Counted from the stretch's first letter, positions 34,277-41,987 are shown. The stretch: 43,217 bases of DNA from an uncultured Flavobacteriaceae bacterium (GCA_947498845.1 CANMLX010000038.1:1-43217); one strand, 5' to 3'. Program-made: numbers and translations. The notes: generated by a model from the letters alone, not told the origin.

Positions 34277-34888
34277 TTATTCCAATAATTTATGAATTTG
34301 TGCATATTGCAACAATACAATCGTTCGCGTATCATATATTTCACCATTATTGAGCATCTTTAGAGCGTCTTTAAATGGTAGTTCTAATACTTCAATATCT
34401 TCATGCTCACTATCTAAACCACCACCTTCACTCACTTTCATGTCATCTGTATATTCTCCAACAAAAAAATGCATTTTCTCGGTCATTACACCTGGTGATG
34501 AATAAGCTTCATACACTTTTTTTACTTCTTTTAGTCTGTAGCCTACCTCCTCCTCGGTTTCTCTTATAACACAGGCTTCTGGATTATCTTTATCTAGCAT
34601 ACCTGCTGCTATTTCTACCAAAAAGCCATCTTTATTATCATTCATATAAGTAGGCATTCTAAACTGTTTGGTTAAAATAACGGTTTGTTTTTCCTTATTA
34701 TAGAGTAAGATACCTGCGCCATCTCCTCTATTGTATACTTCACGTGCTTGATTTACCCATTGGCCACTTTTCATTAAATAATCGAATGTGACTTTTTTTA
34801 GAATATAATAATTATCTGAAAGTAATTTACTCTCAATATTTTTTATTTGACTATTGCTTTCCAAACTCCTCTCTGGCTTTTGTTTCAA
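34277..34888 (-). CDS. nudK: NUDIX hydrolase, NudK-like (GDP-sugar pyrophosphatase type)
   Basis: 203 residues. The Nudix box is GMLDKDNPEACVIRETEEEVGY with the metal-binding RETEEE core and the NudK-type spacing. Before it is the typical NudK start (LLSDNYYILKKVTFDYL, WVNQAREVYNRGDGAGILLYN, VILTKQFRMPTY), after it YEAYSSPGVMTEKMHFFVGEY and SEHEDIEVLELPF. NudK hydrolyses GDP-mannose and related nucleotide sugars. The gene start overlaps the end of the AAA+ ATPase gene by 38 bp, an unusual and tight coupling that suggests a dedicated role with that ATPase rather than general housekeeping. Confidence 0.9.
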   Translation of the reverse strand: MKQKPERSLESNSQIKNIESKLLSDNYYILKKVTFDYLMKSGQWVNQAREVYNRGDGAGILLYNKEKQTVILTKQFRMPTYMNDNKDGFLVEIAAGMLDKDNPEACVIRETEEEVGYRLKEVKKVYEAYSSPGVMTEKMHFFVGEYTDDMKVSEGGGLDSEHEDIEVLELPFKDALKMLNNGEIYDTRTIVLLQYAQIHKLLE

Positions 34889-36812
34889 TATGTAATTGAT
34901 TTACTCTGGCATCTACTTTACGTTTAAAATCGGTATCTGCAATAGTAGCTACATTATCTAGGTAACGCACGACTTCTTGTCGTCTTATTTCTGAAAAATT
35001 TAAGCCTTTCATATTAGACTTCATTAATTCCTGAAGCATGTTAAACTTGGTCTCGTAATCCTTCTTGAAATATACTTCTGGATTATCAAACCAGTCTTGT
35101 TCTAAATCGAAATCTGTTAAACGTAATGAAATTGCAGATTGAATATTCCTAACATCTCTTGAAGAGAAAAACGGAAATATATTTTGAATCTCTTTATATA
35201 GACTCGCAAAAAACAAATGGTCGTTTGTTTTATGTTTCTTTTCTGCTTTAGCATAGGCTTCTAAAACACGTGCTTCTGAAGGCTTATCTACACTACTTAA
35301 AATATCGCCCATATTTTTTGCTAAGCCCTGATCTTGCAAATAATTATAATCACTAGGATTTTTCATATTCACAAAGTCTGGCATGGTAGATTCTAACTTA
35401 CGCCACCATAAGTGATCCTGATCTAAAAAATCATGTTCTGTTCTGGCGCCATCTATTTTAAATCGTCCTTGCACACGTGAAATTACTGCTTTATCTAACA
35501 TTTCTGGAAGGTTTGTAAATAACCCTATAGAACTATTACCATAGTTTACTGCATAGGCGCCCTCGGTATATCTTAAAAAAACCCCTATCACCTCTTTTAC
35601 ACCTGCCGAAACACCTTGAGCAGTACGCTCTTGCAAATTATTCTCGGCATCATCTATAGGTGCAAAAATTAGTTTTGATGGATCTTGCATGGGTTTCATC
35701 CATTCTACCATTTTTTCGGCCGATCCTCCTTGAAATGTACTTATCAACGTATCTGGCATTGGATGAAACAAAAATGGGATATCTAAGTTATCGCAATGTT
35801 CCTTTAATCGCGTTGCTATAGCTGCTATTAGCATACTTTTTCCTGTCCCTGGGATACCATAGCCCATAAACACGGGCATAAACCCTCCAAGTTCTTGGAA
35901 TGGGTTTTTCTTTGCCTCAAAATCGTAGCTTAACATACGTTCGGTTAATCGGCGTGCAAAATGTTTTGCATCGCGGTTACCTACTATTTGTTCAAACTGG
36001 ATTTTGTTAAATTCTACACTTTTCGCTGCTCCTGCAAATACATTACTCCAACCAGAAATGGCAAAGTCTGTGTTTTCTAATTTATAGGTGCGATCTTCTA
36101 TGGTTTCTGTGTATTCTAAACTGCTTTTACGTAGTTGAATTTCGTCTATTAACGCCTCAAAATAAACTACTGTAAAATCGATAACATCTTTATCGGACTT
36201 TATAATATCTGGATGCCCTAAATACTTATCGTAATAAAACAAACTACATGCGATACCTTTTAATGGTGATAAAAATGAGACTTCTGGAATACCAGCAAAC
36301 TTTTGTTTCATCACACTTAAATCGTCTGAGGCATGTGGTTTTAGACTATGTAATATGTGATATGCTTTTGCAAATAACATAAATGCAGTAGCGGTATGCA
36401 TTTTACTTTCAAACTCTCGTTTTCCGTTCGTATCTAAGGCCGATTTACGTTCATTTAAAGCAGATAAACCAGAGGCATCATAATAACTATCTCTTATCCA
36501 TATGCCTAAAGTAATTCCCTCTTGAACGGCATATAAAGTTTGGTTTAAAAAAACAGGAATAGCTACAGAGTCTGGTAACAAACGCTTTTTTAATGCTAAA
36601 ATAGTTTTAGATACTGAAGTGATTTCTGTTGCTCCGCTACCATTATTTGCTCTAGATAGAAACAATAAAATCGATTCCTGTTCGGCATCTTTATCTTTAT
36701 TTTTTGCGCGTTGGCTTTGCTCCCATTGTACACTTTTTAAATAACCACTTGCTTCGTCACGAAGCATATCTAGTTCATTCTGTTTTATTGGGAAAGTTGA
36801 GTTGTGTTCCAT
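34851..36812 (-). CDS. AAA+ ATPase of unknown system
   Basis: 653 residues. A helical N-terminal region of about 290 residues precedes one AAA+ module: Walker A GYGIPGTGKS (317-326), Walker B LIFAPIDDAE (381-390, with DD in place of the usual DE but Glu390 nearby), sensor 1 GLFTNLPEMLD (Asn434) and arginines in VISRVQGRFKID (446, 450) as candidate fingers. A C-terminal helical part of about 180 residues follows. There is no signal peptide or membrane helix. The strongly degenerate Walker B and large extra domains suggest a specialised remodelling ATPase. Its neighbours are a coiled-coil protein, a helical protein and membrane proteins, which could be substrates or adaptors. No named family is recognised. 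Confidence 0.87.
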   Translation of the reverse strand: MEHNSTFPIKQNELDMLRDEASGYLKSVQWEQSQRAKNKDKDAEQESILLFLSRANNGSGATEITSVSKTILALKKRLLPDSVAIPVFLNQTLYAVQEGITLGIWIRDSYYDASGLSALNERKSALDTNGKREFESKMHTATAFMLFAKAYHILHSLKPHASDDLSVMKQKFAGIPEVSFLSPLKGIACSLFYYDKYLGHPDIIKSDKDVIDFTVVYFEALIDEIQLRKSSLEYTETIEDRTYKLENTDFAISGWSNVFAGAAKSVEFNKIQFEQIVGNRDAKHFARRLTERMLSYDFEAKKNPFQELGGFMPVFMGYGIPGTGKSMLIAAIATRLKEHCDNLDIPFLFHPMPDTLISTFQGGSAEKMVEWMKPMQDPSKLIFAPIDDAENNLQERTAQGVSAGVKEVIGVFLRYTEGAYAVNYGNSSIGLFTNLPEMLDKAVISRVQGRFKIDGARTEHDFLDQDHLWWRKLESTMPDFVNMKNPSDYNYLQDQGLAKNMGDILSSVDKPSEARVLEAYAKAEKKHKTNDHLFFASLYKEIQNIFPFFSSRDVRNIQSAISLRLTDFDLEQDWFDNPEVYFKKDYETKFNMLQELMKSNMKGLNFSEIRRQEVVRYLDNVATIADTDFKRKVDARVNQLHIETKAREEFGKQ

Positions 36813-36821
36813 GTTTTAAGT

Positions 36822-36870
36822 ACTCAGTTTTCAGTTTTCAGTTTGCAGTCGCCTACTGTTGACTGTAGTT
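36822..36870. repeat. Degenerate heptanucleotide array E
   Basis: Seven 7-nt units; the first four are ACTCAGT, TTTCAGT, TTTCAGT and TTGCAGT. The array ends exactly where the stop codon of the second four-helix-bundle gene begins. Its CAGT words read ACTG on the other strand, so it is inverted relative to array F on the far side of that gene. Confidence 0.82.
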
Positions 36871-37236
36871 CTATTTTATTCCAAATTTATTTGGATTATT
36901 TATCATATAATTTAGAAGTTTACCTACTTCTTCACTTTTATCTTGTAATTCTAATTTTTTATCATTTGTAATATATTCGCAAGCCAAAGCAAAATCTAAC
37001 CATAATTGAGTCTCTGAATTTTCACTATCTGCATCAGACAATTTACTTTTAAAATGCTTTACATATTGACGTTTCCTATAACCTTCAGCTATATTAGAGC
37101 AAACTGATCTGCTTGATCTAATGATTTGTGAGCTTAATCCATATGTTTCGGACTTAGGAAACAATTTAGTTAAATGAAAAATTTCCATTGCTAATTCAAA
37201 TCCTTTTTGATACCCTAATAATGTTTTAAAACTCAT
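36871..37236 (-). CDS. Four-helix bundle protein (S23/IVP-like), second copy
   Basis: 121 residues. Family words: TLLGYQKGFELAMEIFHLTKLFPKSETYGLSSQIIRSSRSVCSNIAEGYRKR (seen in pieces: LSSQIIRSSRSV, SNIAEGYRKRQY), DADSENSETQLWLDFALAC. It is clearly related to, but well diverged from, the copy at 32 kb, so the two were acquired separately and not by local duplication. Heptanucleotide arrays E and F touch it on both sides. It splits the 351-residue gene from the AAA+ gene. Confidence 0.92.
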   Translation of the reverse strand: MSFKTLLGYQKGFELAMEIFHLTKLFPKSETYGLSSQIIRSSRSVCSNIAEGYRKRQYVKHFKSKLSDADSENSETQLWLDFALACEYITNDKKLELQDKSEEVGKLLNYMINNPNKFGIK

Positions 37237-37262
37237 TTTAAATTTTTACCCCAAATTTGCTT

Positions 37263-37338
37263 AACTCTAAACTGTCAATTGTTTACTATTTACTTTGTTC
37301 TGTATACTGCCTACTGAGTACTGCAAACTAAATACTAC
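37263..37338. repeat. Degenerate heptanucleotide array F
   Basis: About eleven 7-nt units filling the spacer up to the next stop codon. T is at position 4 in all eleven and C at position 3 in ten (TACTATT, TACTGCC, TACTGAG, TACTGCA). The remaining bases vary freely. It shares GCCTACTG with array E on the other side of the four-helix-bundle gene. Confidence 0.85.
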
Positions 37339-38394
37339 TTACTTCATCCTAAAATCGGCAATCTCAATAGGAGGTTTTGCTAACTTATTCATAATATCTG
37401 GGTTTTTATCATACAGTAATTGAATGATACGATGTGGCGCAAATATGTATTTACTCTTAAGCACTTCGCTCCATTTTTGTAAGGTCTGCTTTGAGAAATA
37501 TCCGCCTTCTTTAAAGGTACTTCCCGAAAAGACTTCGTCTATTTTAAACGATAATGCGTAAGACTCTAAAGGGATTTCTTTTTTAGAAATACTTTCTAAG
37601 ATAGTATGTGTTAATTTATTTTCATCCTTGGCAAATACATTATGAAATGGTCCTAAATCAATACGTTTTATTTGCTTAGGAAAAACATCTTTAAGCCGTT
37701 TATCTATACCGTAAGCCATGGTATCTAAAGCCATTTTTCTATCGGCAACAGTTTTTAAAACGTTGTATATCTCCTTTTTCTCTTTTTGTACATCTTTACC
37801 ATCGTAATCAAAATACATAAAGCATATAAATGGCCTGTTTAAAGACACATCATAAAAACTCCAACTGGTCATATACTCTGTAGCAACACCTTCTGGGGTT
37901 TTTATTATTTTACCTTGTACAAAACGATTAAATATAAACTTTTGCTCTACCGAAGTATAATAAACTATGGACGCAGCTTGAAATAGTTTGTCTTTGCGTA
38001 CAGGTTCTTTTTTTCGTAATAATCGTTCTAAAAACTCCTGTTGTAACTCGCTTACATCTTTTAGCTTATTAATGTAATTGTCACGTAATGACAGATCATT
38101 AAACAGATATCTAAATTCTAAATAATTAGGAAAGCCAGAATCTGTTAAATCTACTTTCATATTGTCTTCCTCATCATACATATATTTAATACGCATGGCT
38201 TCTATGGAATATAATAACAGGTCGCAATACTGCTTGAAAAACACCATTTCTTGTTCTGTACACAGAGCTTTTTTCTGTACACTAACGATAAGTTCTTTTA
38301 AAGCAAAATCTACTTTTTTATGATAAAAAACATACTGTTCTTTACTATCTAAAATTGCTGAATCTAATGGTGTTACAATATGATTTATGGACAT
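37339..38394 (-). CDS. Uncharacterised helical protein linked to the AAA+ gene
   Basis: 351 residues, no signal peptide or membrane segment. The N-terminal third is helical and charged (VFYHKKVDFALKELIVSVQKKALCTEQEMVFFKQYCDLLLYSIEAMRIKYMYDEEDN), the middle has strands (SWSFYDVSLNRPFICFMYFDYDGKD) and the C-terminal part ends LAKPPIEIADFRMK. I recognise no family. It is upstream of the AAA+ gene (a four-helix-bundle gene intervenes) and downstream of the coiled-coil gene, so an adaptor or substrate role with the ATPase is plausible. Confidence 0.78.
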   Translation of the reverse strand: MSINHIVTPLDSAILDSKEQYVFYHKKVDFALKELIVSVQKKALCTEQEMVFFKQYCDLLLYSIEAMRIKYMYDEEDNMKVDLTDSGFPNYLEFRYLFNDLSLRDNYINKLKDVSELQQEFLERLLRKKEPVRKDKLFQAASIVYYTSVEQKFIFNRFVQGKIIKTPEGVATEYMTSWSFYDVSLNRPFICFMYFDYDGKDVQKEKKEIYNVLKTVADRKMALDTMAYGIDKRLKDVFPKQIKRIDLGPFHNVFAKDENKLTHTILESISKKEIPLESYALSFKIDEVFSGSTFKEGGYFSKQTLQKWSEVLKSKYIFAPHRIIQLLYDKNPDIMNKLAKPPIEIADFRMK

Positions 38395-38463
38395 TTTTTT
38401 AATTAAAAATGAATAATTAAAAATTTACAATTCTTACTCAAAGCCTTAAACGTTCTTGAATTT

Positions 38464-38548
38464 GCGTTAAGGATTGAACGGCCTGTTTGAGCTCCTCGCA
38501 GAGAGCGAGTAGAGAAAGCCTGCCCCCCGCTTTTGGGCGGGGTAACGC
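38464..38548 (+). ncRNA. Branched structured-RNA-like element (candidate non-coding RNA or dispersed element)
   Basis: Four nested or adjacent stems can be drawn: an outer GCGTTA (38464-38469) with TAACGC (38543-38548); GGC (38480-38482) with GCC (38518-38520); a hairpin CTCGC-AGAGA-GCGAG (38495-38509); and a hairpin CCCCGC-TTTTGG-GCGGGG (38525-38542). The element is far more GC-rich than the surroundings. The pattern GCGTTAAGGATTGAA followed by stems and closing TAACGCC recalls elements that I believe recur between genes in Flavobacteriia, possibly the Flavo-1 RNA motif. The transcribed strand is not certain; the flanking genes read on the - strand. Confidence 0.5.
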
Positions 38549-38560
38549 CTTCAAAATATA

Positions 38561-39904
38561 TTATGATAATAAATCGTCGTCGCTTGCTTCTGGTTTTGGT
38601 TGCCCTTCTGGTTTCCCTGCATCTCCCGAAGGTTGGCTTGCGTCTGCTTTATAGTAATCCTCAAAAATTTCTTTCATATCAATACCATAGCGGTCTGCAA
38701 AATTCTTTTGAATCTCACTATCTTTCGCTCTAATTTCTTGTAATGCCTCTGCATAACTACCATAAACACCTTGCATAATTTTCTCATGTACTGGAATATT
38801 ATCCATCATTTCCTGACGTGCCTTAGCACTTGCTGTATGCATAGATGCTAATGTTTCTCCTATATGTTCATCTGTTTTAACACCTAAATGCTCTAAAATA
38901 GCTGCAAATTCTTGGTCTGTTCGTGCTTTTAATGCCACTACATACCCATCGTAATATTTTAGTCGCTCTTCTGTATCACTTTTTAACTTAGCGCGATGTG
39001 TTTGTAAATTGCTACGTAACGAGGTTAACACTTTAATCGTTAAATTATGCTTGTGTACAAAACTATCTTTACTAGCGGCTAAAGTGGTGTATGCGTTTTT
39101 AAGACCTTCTAATTCTTCGACTTTTTGCTCTAACTCTGTTACCTTACGTATTGCTTCAGAATACTCGGTAGATTGTTTATCTGCAATATCTTCTAATTCT
39201 TGACGCGCTTGTTTTAATAAAGCATAGCGTTCTTCCAACTTAGCTTCTACTTCTTTTTTCTTCTCTAAAGCTTTGGTATGATTATTAGACGCTTCTACAA
39301 TGGCATCTTTTAACTTCTCTTCAACTTCTTTTATTTCTGTTTCTCTGGTTTTTAAACGTGATACTGCTGCTTGCGATTTAAATGATAGTTCACTTAACAA
39401 TGTTTGTACATCGGCAGTTTCTATACGCTCCTGAAACATTGCTTTTGCTTTATTGTCTGCTCCTGCTCTTACCTTTTCTGCTTCTTTCAAAGCAGCTTCA
39501 GCTTTGGCTATCTTACTTTTACGACCCCACAAATTATTCCACCATGTATCTGGCACTTTTTGCGCATCTTCTAACTCTATTCTTCCACGTTCTAATGCTT
39601 TTTGAGCATCGTCTATTACTTTTTGCTCGTCTGCATTTAACGAAGAGAAATTCTCGAAAATTATACCTACTTCGTCTTGATAATCTGTTAAGTCTTTTAT
39701 TGCATCTAAAAGGGTAGTTCTATCCTTTTCTGCCATGTGAACAACATCATCTAAAGTGGCATTTAATATTTTTTGACGTACTTCTGGATCATCTTCTTGA
39801 GCTAATTTAGATTTCATAGTGTCAATGGCTTTTCCCCAATTAACATCTACTTTTTCTGCTTTTTCGTTTGTATTAGTTTCTAATAAATCAAAATCATCAG
39901 ACAT
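38561..39904 (-). CDS. Long coiled-coil protein, first gene of the AAA+ associated run
   Basis: 447 residues, soluble, very charged. It is almost wholly helical with heptad-like coiled-coil stretches at about 95-300 (DDAQKALERGRIELEDAQKV, AKAEAALKEAEKVRAGADNK, RETEIKEVEEKLKDAIVEA). Later comes a conserved-looking segment, HNLTIKVLTSLRSNLQTHRAKLKSD. The tail is a disordered linker (ASQPSGDAGKPEGQPKPEASDD). The architecture vaguely recalls TelA-like or Ter-associated helical proteins, but no signature is present. Automated names of cytoskeletal type given to such sequences reflect only the coiled coil. It probably opens the operon. Confidence 0.82.
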   Translation of the reverse strand: MSDDFDLLETNTNEKAEKVDVNWGKAIDTMKSKLAQEDDPEVRQKILNATLDDVVHMAEKDRTTLLDAIKDLTDYQDEVGIIFENFSSLNADEQKVIDDAQKALERGRIELEDAQKVPDTWWNNLWGRKSKIAKAEAALKEAEKVRAGADNKAKAMFQERIETADVQTLLSELSFKSQAAVSRLKTRETEIKEVEEKLKDAIVEASNNHTKALEKKKEVEAKLEERYALLKQARQELEDIADKQSTEYSEAIRKVTELEQKVEELEGLKNAYTTLAASKDSFVHKHNLTIKVLTSLRSNLQTHRAKLKSDTEERLKYYDGYVVALKARTDQEFAAILEHLGVKTDEHIGETLASMHTASAKARQEMMDNIPVHEKIMQGVYGSYAEALQEIRAKDSEIQKNFADRYGIDMKEIFEDYYKADASQPSGDAGKPEGQPKPEASDDDLLS

Positions 39905-40036
39905 GGTATATTCTTGTGTTATAGTTGAACAATTTAATAAAGTAAGGCAATTTCGTTAAAAAAGATGACTTTTAAAATTTAATTCCCCTAAATTATATGT
40001 GTTATTTATTATGTAAATGTTACACATCCTAGATCA

Positions 40037-40055
40037 ATCCTACAGCGTGTAGGAT
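40037..40055. repeat. Compact 8-bp hairpin with a three-base loop
   Basis: ATCCTACA (40037-40044) and TGTAGGAT (40048-40055) are perfect inverted copies around GCG. It has the same build as the two hairpins at 27.83-27.88 kb. It could equally be an operator for either divergent gene. Confidence 0.55.
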
Positions 40056-40172
40056 TTCACATCATTAACGAATGAGGTAAAACCGTTTTTTTATTAACAA
40101 CCAAACTCCAAATTGTTCATAAATATGTGACATATTAAATTCATTTATAGATTATTAATTAAAAAAAAAATC

Positions 40173-40180
40173 TATATTTG
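40173..40180 (+). promoter_or_regulatory. Bacteroidota -7 box of the small membrane protein genes
   Basis: TATATTTG exactly fits TAnnTTTG and lies 32 bp before the ATG at 40213. An A-rich tract precedes it. Confidence 0.6.
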
Positions 40181-40212
40181 ACTCGCTATTAACTTAATCC
40201 CAAATACTAGAG

Positions 40213-40452
40213 ATGTTTTATAAATGTCTGCACCTAATAGGTATTCCCTTATTAATAAGTCAAAGTCAAATTGTAGCTGTACTTACAGTAGTTGTTGTTT
40301 TCTTCTTAATACTATTAATTTTAGGTATTCGAAAATCTTATATTTTAAAGAAAGAAAACGACAACCTTTACAATACTAGCAACTTACAAAGCGATGATGA
40401 TAATGAAACTTATAATGATTTTAGAAATGGCCATTTGTATGAAAACAAATAG
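40213..40452 (+). CDS. Small single-pass membrane protein
   Basis: 79 residues. One long hydrophobic helix (about 19-40: IVAVLTVVVVFFLILLILGI) follows a weakly hydrophobic N terminus; a basic patch (RKSYILKKEN) and an acidic, asparagine-rich tail (SDDDNETYNDF) follow, suggesting an N-out, C-in membrane anchor. A good -7 box upstream supports expression. No family is recognised. The next small gene begins 6 nt downstream. Confidence 0.6.
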   Translation: MFYKCLHLIGIPLLISQSQIVAVLTVVVVFFLILLILGIRKSYILKKENDNLYNTSNLQSDDDNETYNDFRNGHLYENK

Positions 40453-40458
40453 AAAGCT

Positions 40459-40674
40459 ATGCTAATTCTAATAATTCTATTACCTATACCAGCTGTATTA
40501 ATCTATTTATTCTTAATAAATTCTGGAATTTACACAAAAACTCCTGTCCAAAAGAAAAGAGATATTATTTGTGAGTTTAACAAAAATAAACAAGCTATAG
40601 ATCACATAGATATTCGTGATAATTACAAATTTAGGATCTGGTCACTTATACAACAAATAATCTCTGTTTACTAA
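40459..40674 (+). CDS. Small single-pass membrane protein, second of a pair
   Basis: 71 residues. A hydrophobic segment at 2-20 (LILIILLPIPAVLIYLFLI) is followed by a basic region (KKRDIICEFNKNKQAIDH) that should stay in the cytoplasm. It lies 6 nt after the preceding small membrane protein gene in the same direction, so the two are probably co-expressed. No family is recognised; with only 71 residues the call rests on spacing, membrane helix and normal codon use. Confidence 0.5.
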   Translation: MLILIILLPIPAVLIYLFLINSGIYTKTPVQKKRDIICEFNKNKQAIDHIDIRDNYKFRIWSLIQQIISVY

Positions 40675-40722
40675 TCGCATCTAGAAACAAATTTTCTTTC
40701 CAATAATTATTTCTCTGTAAAA

Positions 40723-40768
40723 CATACAATTTTAATGGCTGTAAAATAAAATCGCAAAAAATTGTATG
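40723..40768. promoter_or_regulatory. Inverted repeat upstream of the DUF3108 gene
   Basis: CATACAATTTT (40723-40733) and AAAATTGTATG (40758-40768) are perfect 11-bp inverted copies 24 bp apart. The right arm overlaps a possible -33 TTG (40762-40764), with a near-consensus -7 box (TATTTTCG) about 20 bp on. It could be an operator pair or a terminator for the small genes upstream. Confidence 0.45.
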
Positions 40769-40839
40769 ATTTTTAAATGCATTGTATTTTCGGCACAATA
40801 AATGATTAGGGTTTCGTTATTAACACTAAAACAACTTAC

Positions 40840-41613
40840 ATGAGCATGAGGCGAATTATATTAGTTATTACAATTTTCCTAGGAACATTGATCGTAAAAG
40901 CACAAAATACTGCTGTAGTTTCTGGAGAGAAATTAGTATATACGGCTTCTTATAACATGTCTGGTATTCTTAATAACATTGCGCAGGTTACATTAGAAAC
41001 TAGTAATGTAAAAACCTCTAAAGCGACTTTATTAAGATTAAAATGTACTGCTGCCACGTATAGTAAATGGGATAATTTCTTTAAAATTAGAGATCTCTAT
41101 GAAAGTTACGTAAGTCCAAAAACGTTAAAACCCTACTTATACAAAAGAGAAATTAATGAAGGAGGCTACTATAAAGCAATGAAATATAAATACAGCCATA
41201 AAACAGGGACTGTAAGTTCTACACAAACCAAAAAAAATAATAGGGTTGAAAATAAAACAGTCTCTATAAATAAAGGAACTAAAGATATTGTTGCGACTTT
41301 GTATAAAATAAGACTTATTGATTATGAATCTATGCAAGTAGGTGCTAAAAAATCGTTTACTGTATTGTTTGATAGAAAACAAACTAAAGGGCAAATCACC
41401 TACTTAGGCAAAGAAACTATTAGCACAGCATTGGGCAAAAAAGCGTGTTACAAATTAGCCGTTAGTAGTGAATCTGCTGTAATAAAAGGTAATAGAGATA
41501 ATTTATTGTGGCTCACTGCAGATACCAATAAAATAATGGTTTATGGAAAGTTTAAAATTCCTGTTGGAAATGGTGAATTAAAAATTAAATCTGCTACTGG
41601 ACTAAAAAATTAA
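40840..41613 (+). CDS. DUF3108 domain-containing exported protein
   Basis: 257 residues with a signal peptide (IILVITIFLGTLIVKAQ). The mature protein is beta-rich with the DUF3108 pattern: SGEKLVYTASYNMSGILNNIAQVTLET at the start, FFKIRDLYESYVSPKTLKPYLYKREINEGGYYKAM in the middle and KACYKLAVSSESAVIKGNRDNLLWLTADTNKIMVYGKFKIPVG near the end. It is periplasmic and of unknown function. An alternative start at Met3 (40846) is possible. It is followed after 5 nt by the small membrane protein gene. Confidence 0.88.
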   Translation: MSMRRIILVITIFLGTLIVKAQNTAVVSGEKLVYTASYNMSGILNNIAQVTLETSNVKTSKATLLRLKCTAATYSKWDNFFKIRDLYESYVSPKTLKPYLYKREINEGGYYKAMKYKYSHKTGTVSSTQTKKNNRVENKTVSINKGTKDIVATLYKIRLIDYESMQVGAKKSFTVLFDRKQTKGQITYLGKETISTALGKKACYKLAVSSESAVIKGNRDNLLWLTADTNKIMVYGKFKIPVGNGELKIKSATGLKN

Positions 41614-41618
41614 GCTTT

Positions 41619-41987
41619 ATGAAACGATTATTTACAATTCTTGCAATCATTACCTCTATTTTAGCTATTATCCTATCTGTTTTACCTGTATCAAACCTTG
41701 CTATATTTCCTGGTATTGCTGCTTTAATATTTGGATTAGTGGCTTTCTACTTATCTAAACAGGCAGGTGAGGTTAAAAAAATAATTCAGTTTTCATTTTT
41801 TTTAACAATAATAGCCTTAGGACTTACTACTTACAAATCTATTTTCACAAAAACCGAAGTTACAAATACCGAAGAATTAATTAAAAAAGAGGCAGCCTCT
41901 AAAGAGGACGCCATTGAAGAATTAGAAGGACTTGATATAGATGATGAAGAGCTTGACATTGATGAAGGTGATATAGAGATCGAGTAA
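41619..41987 (+). CDS. Small membrane protein with strongly acidic C-terminal tail
   Basis: 122 residues with three hydrophobic stretches (about 4-24, 27-45 and 56-74) and a long acidic tail from about residue 85 (IKKEAASKEDAIEELEGLDIDDEELDIDEGDIEIE in pieces; the last 30 residues hold more than 15 acidic ones). It follows the DUF3108 gene by 5 nt, so the two are almost certainly co-transcribed. The tail could bind cations or a basic protein surface. No family is recognised with confidence. Confidence 0.75.
   Translation: MKRLFTILAIITSILAIILSVLPVSNLAIFPGIAALIFGLVAFYLSKQAGEVKKIIQFSFFLTIIALGLTTYKSIFTKTEVTNTEELIKKEAASKEDAIEELEGLDIDDEELDIDEGDIEIE

Larger units (their letters stand above)
39905..40212. 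other. Divergent 308-bp spacer between the coiled-coil gene and two small genes
   Basis: Gene-free. It contains a perfect hairpin ATCCTACA-GCG-TGTAGGAT (40037-40055) and an A-rich run followed by a -7 box (40173-40180). I see no exact TAnnTTTG box facing the coiled-coil gene. Confidence 0.6.

Noticed and set aside
31961..37236. 23S rRNA intervening sequences or a diversity-generating retroelement, because of the two four-helix-bundle genes
   Set aside because: No rRNA sequence flanks either gene, and there is no reverse transcriptase or template/variable repeat pair in the window.
38561..39904. TelA-type toxic anion resistance or a cytoskeletal protein
   Set aside because: The sequence is generic coiled coil; I could not see the conserved core of TelA, and cytoskeletal similarity would be only compositional.
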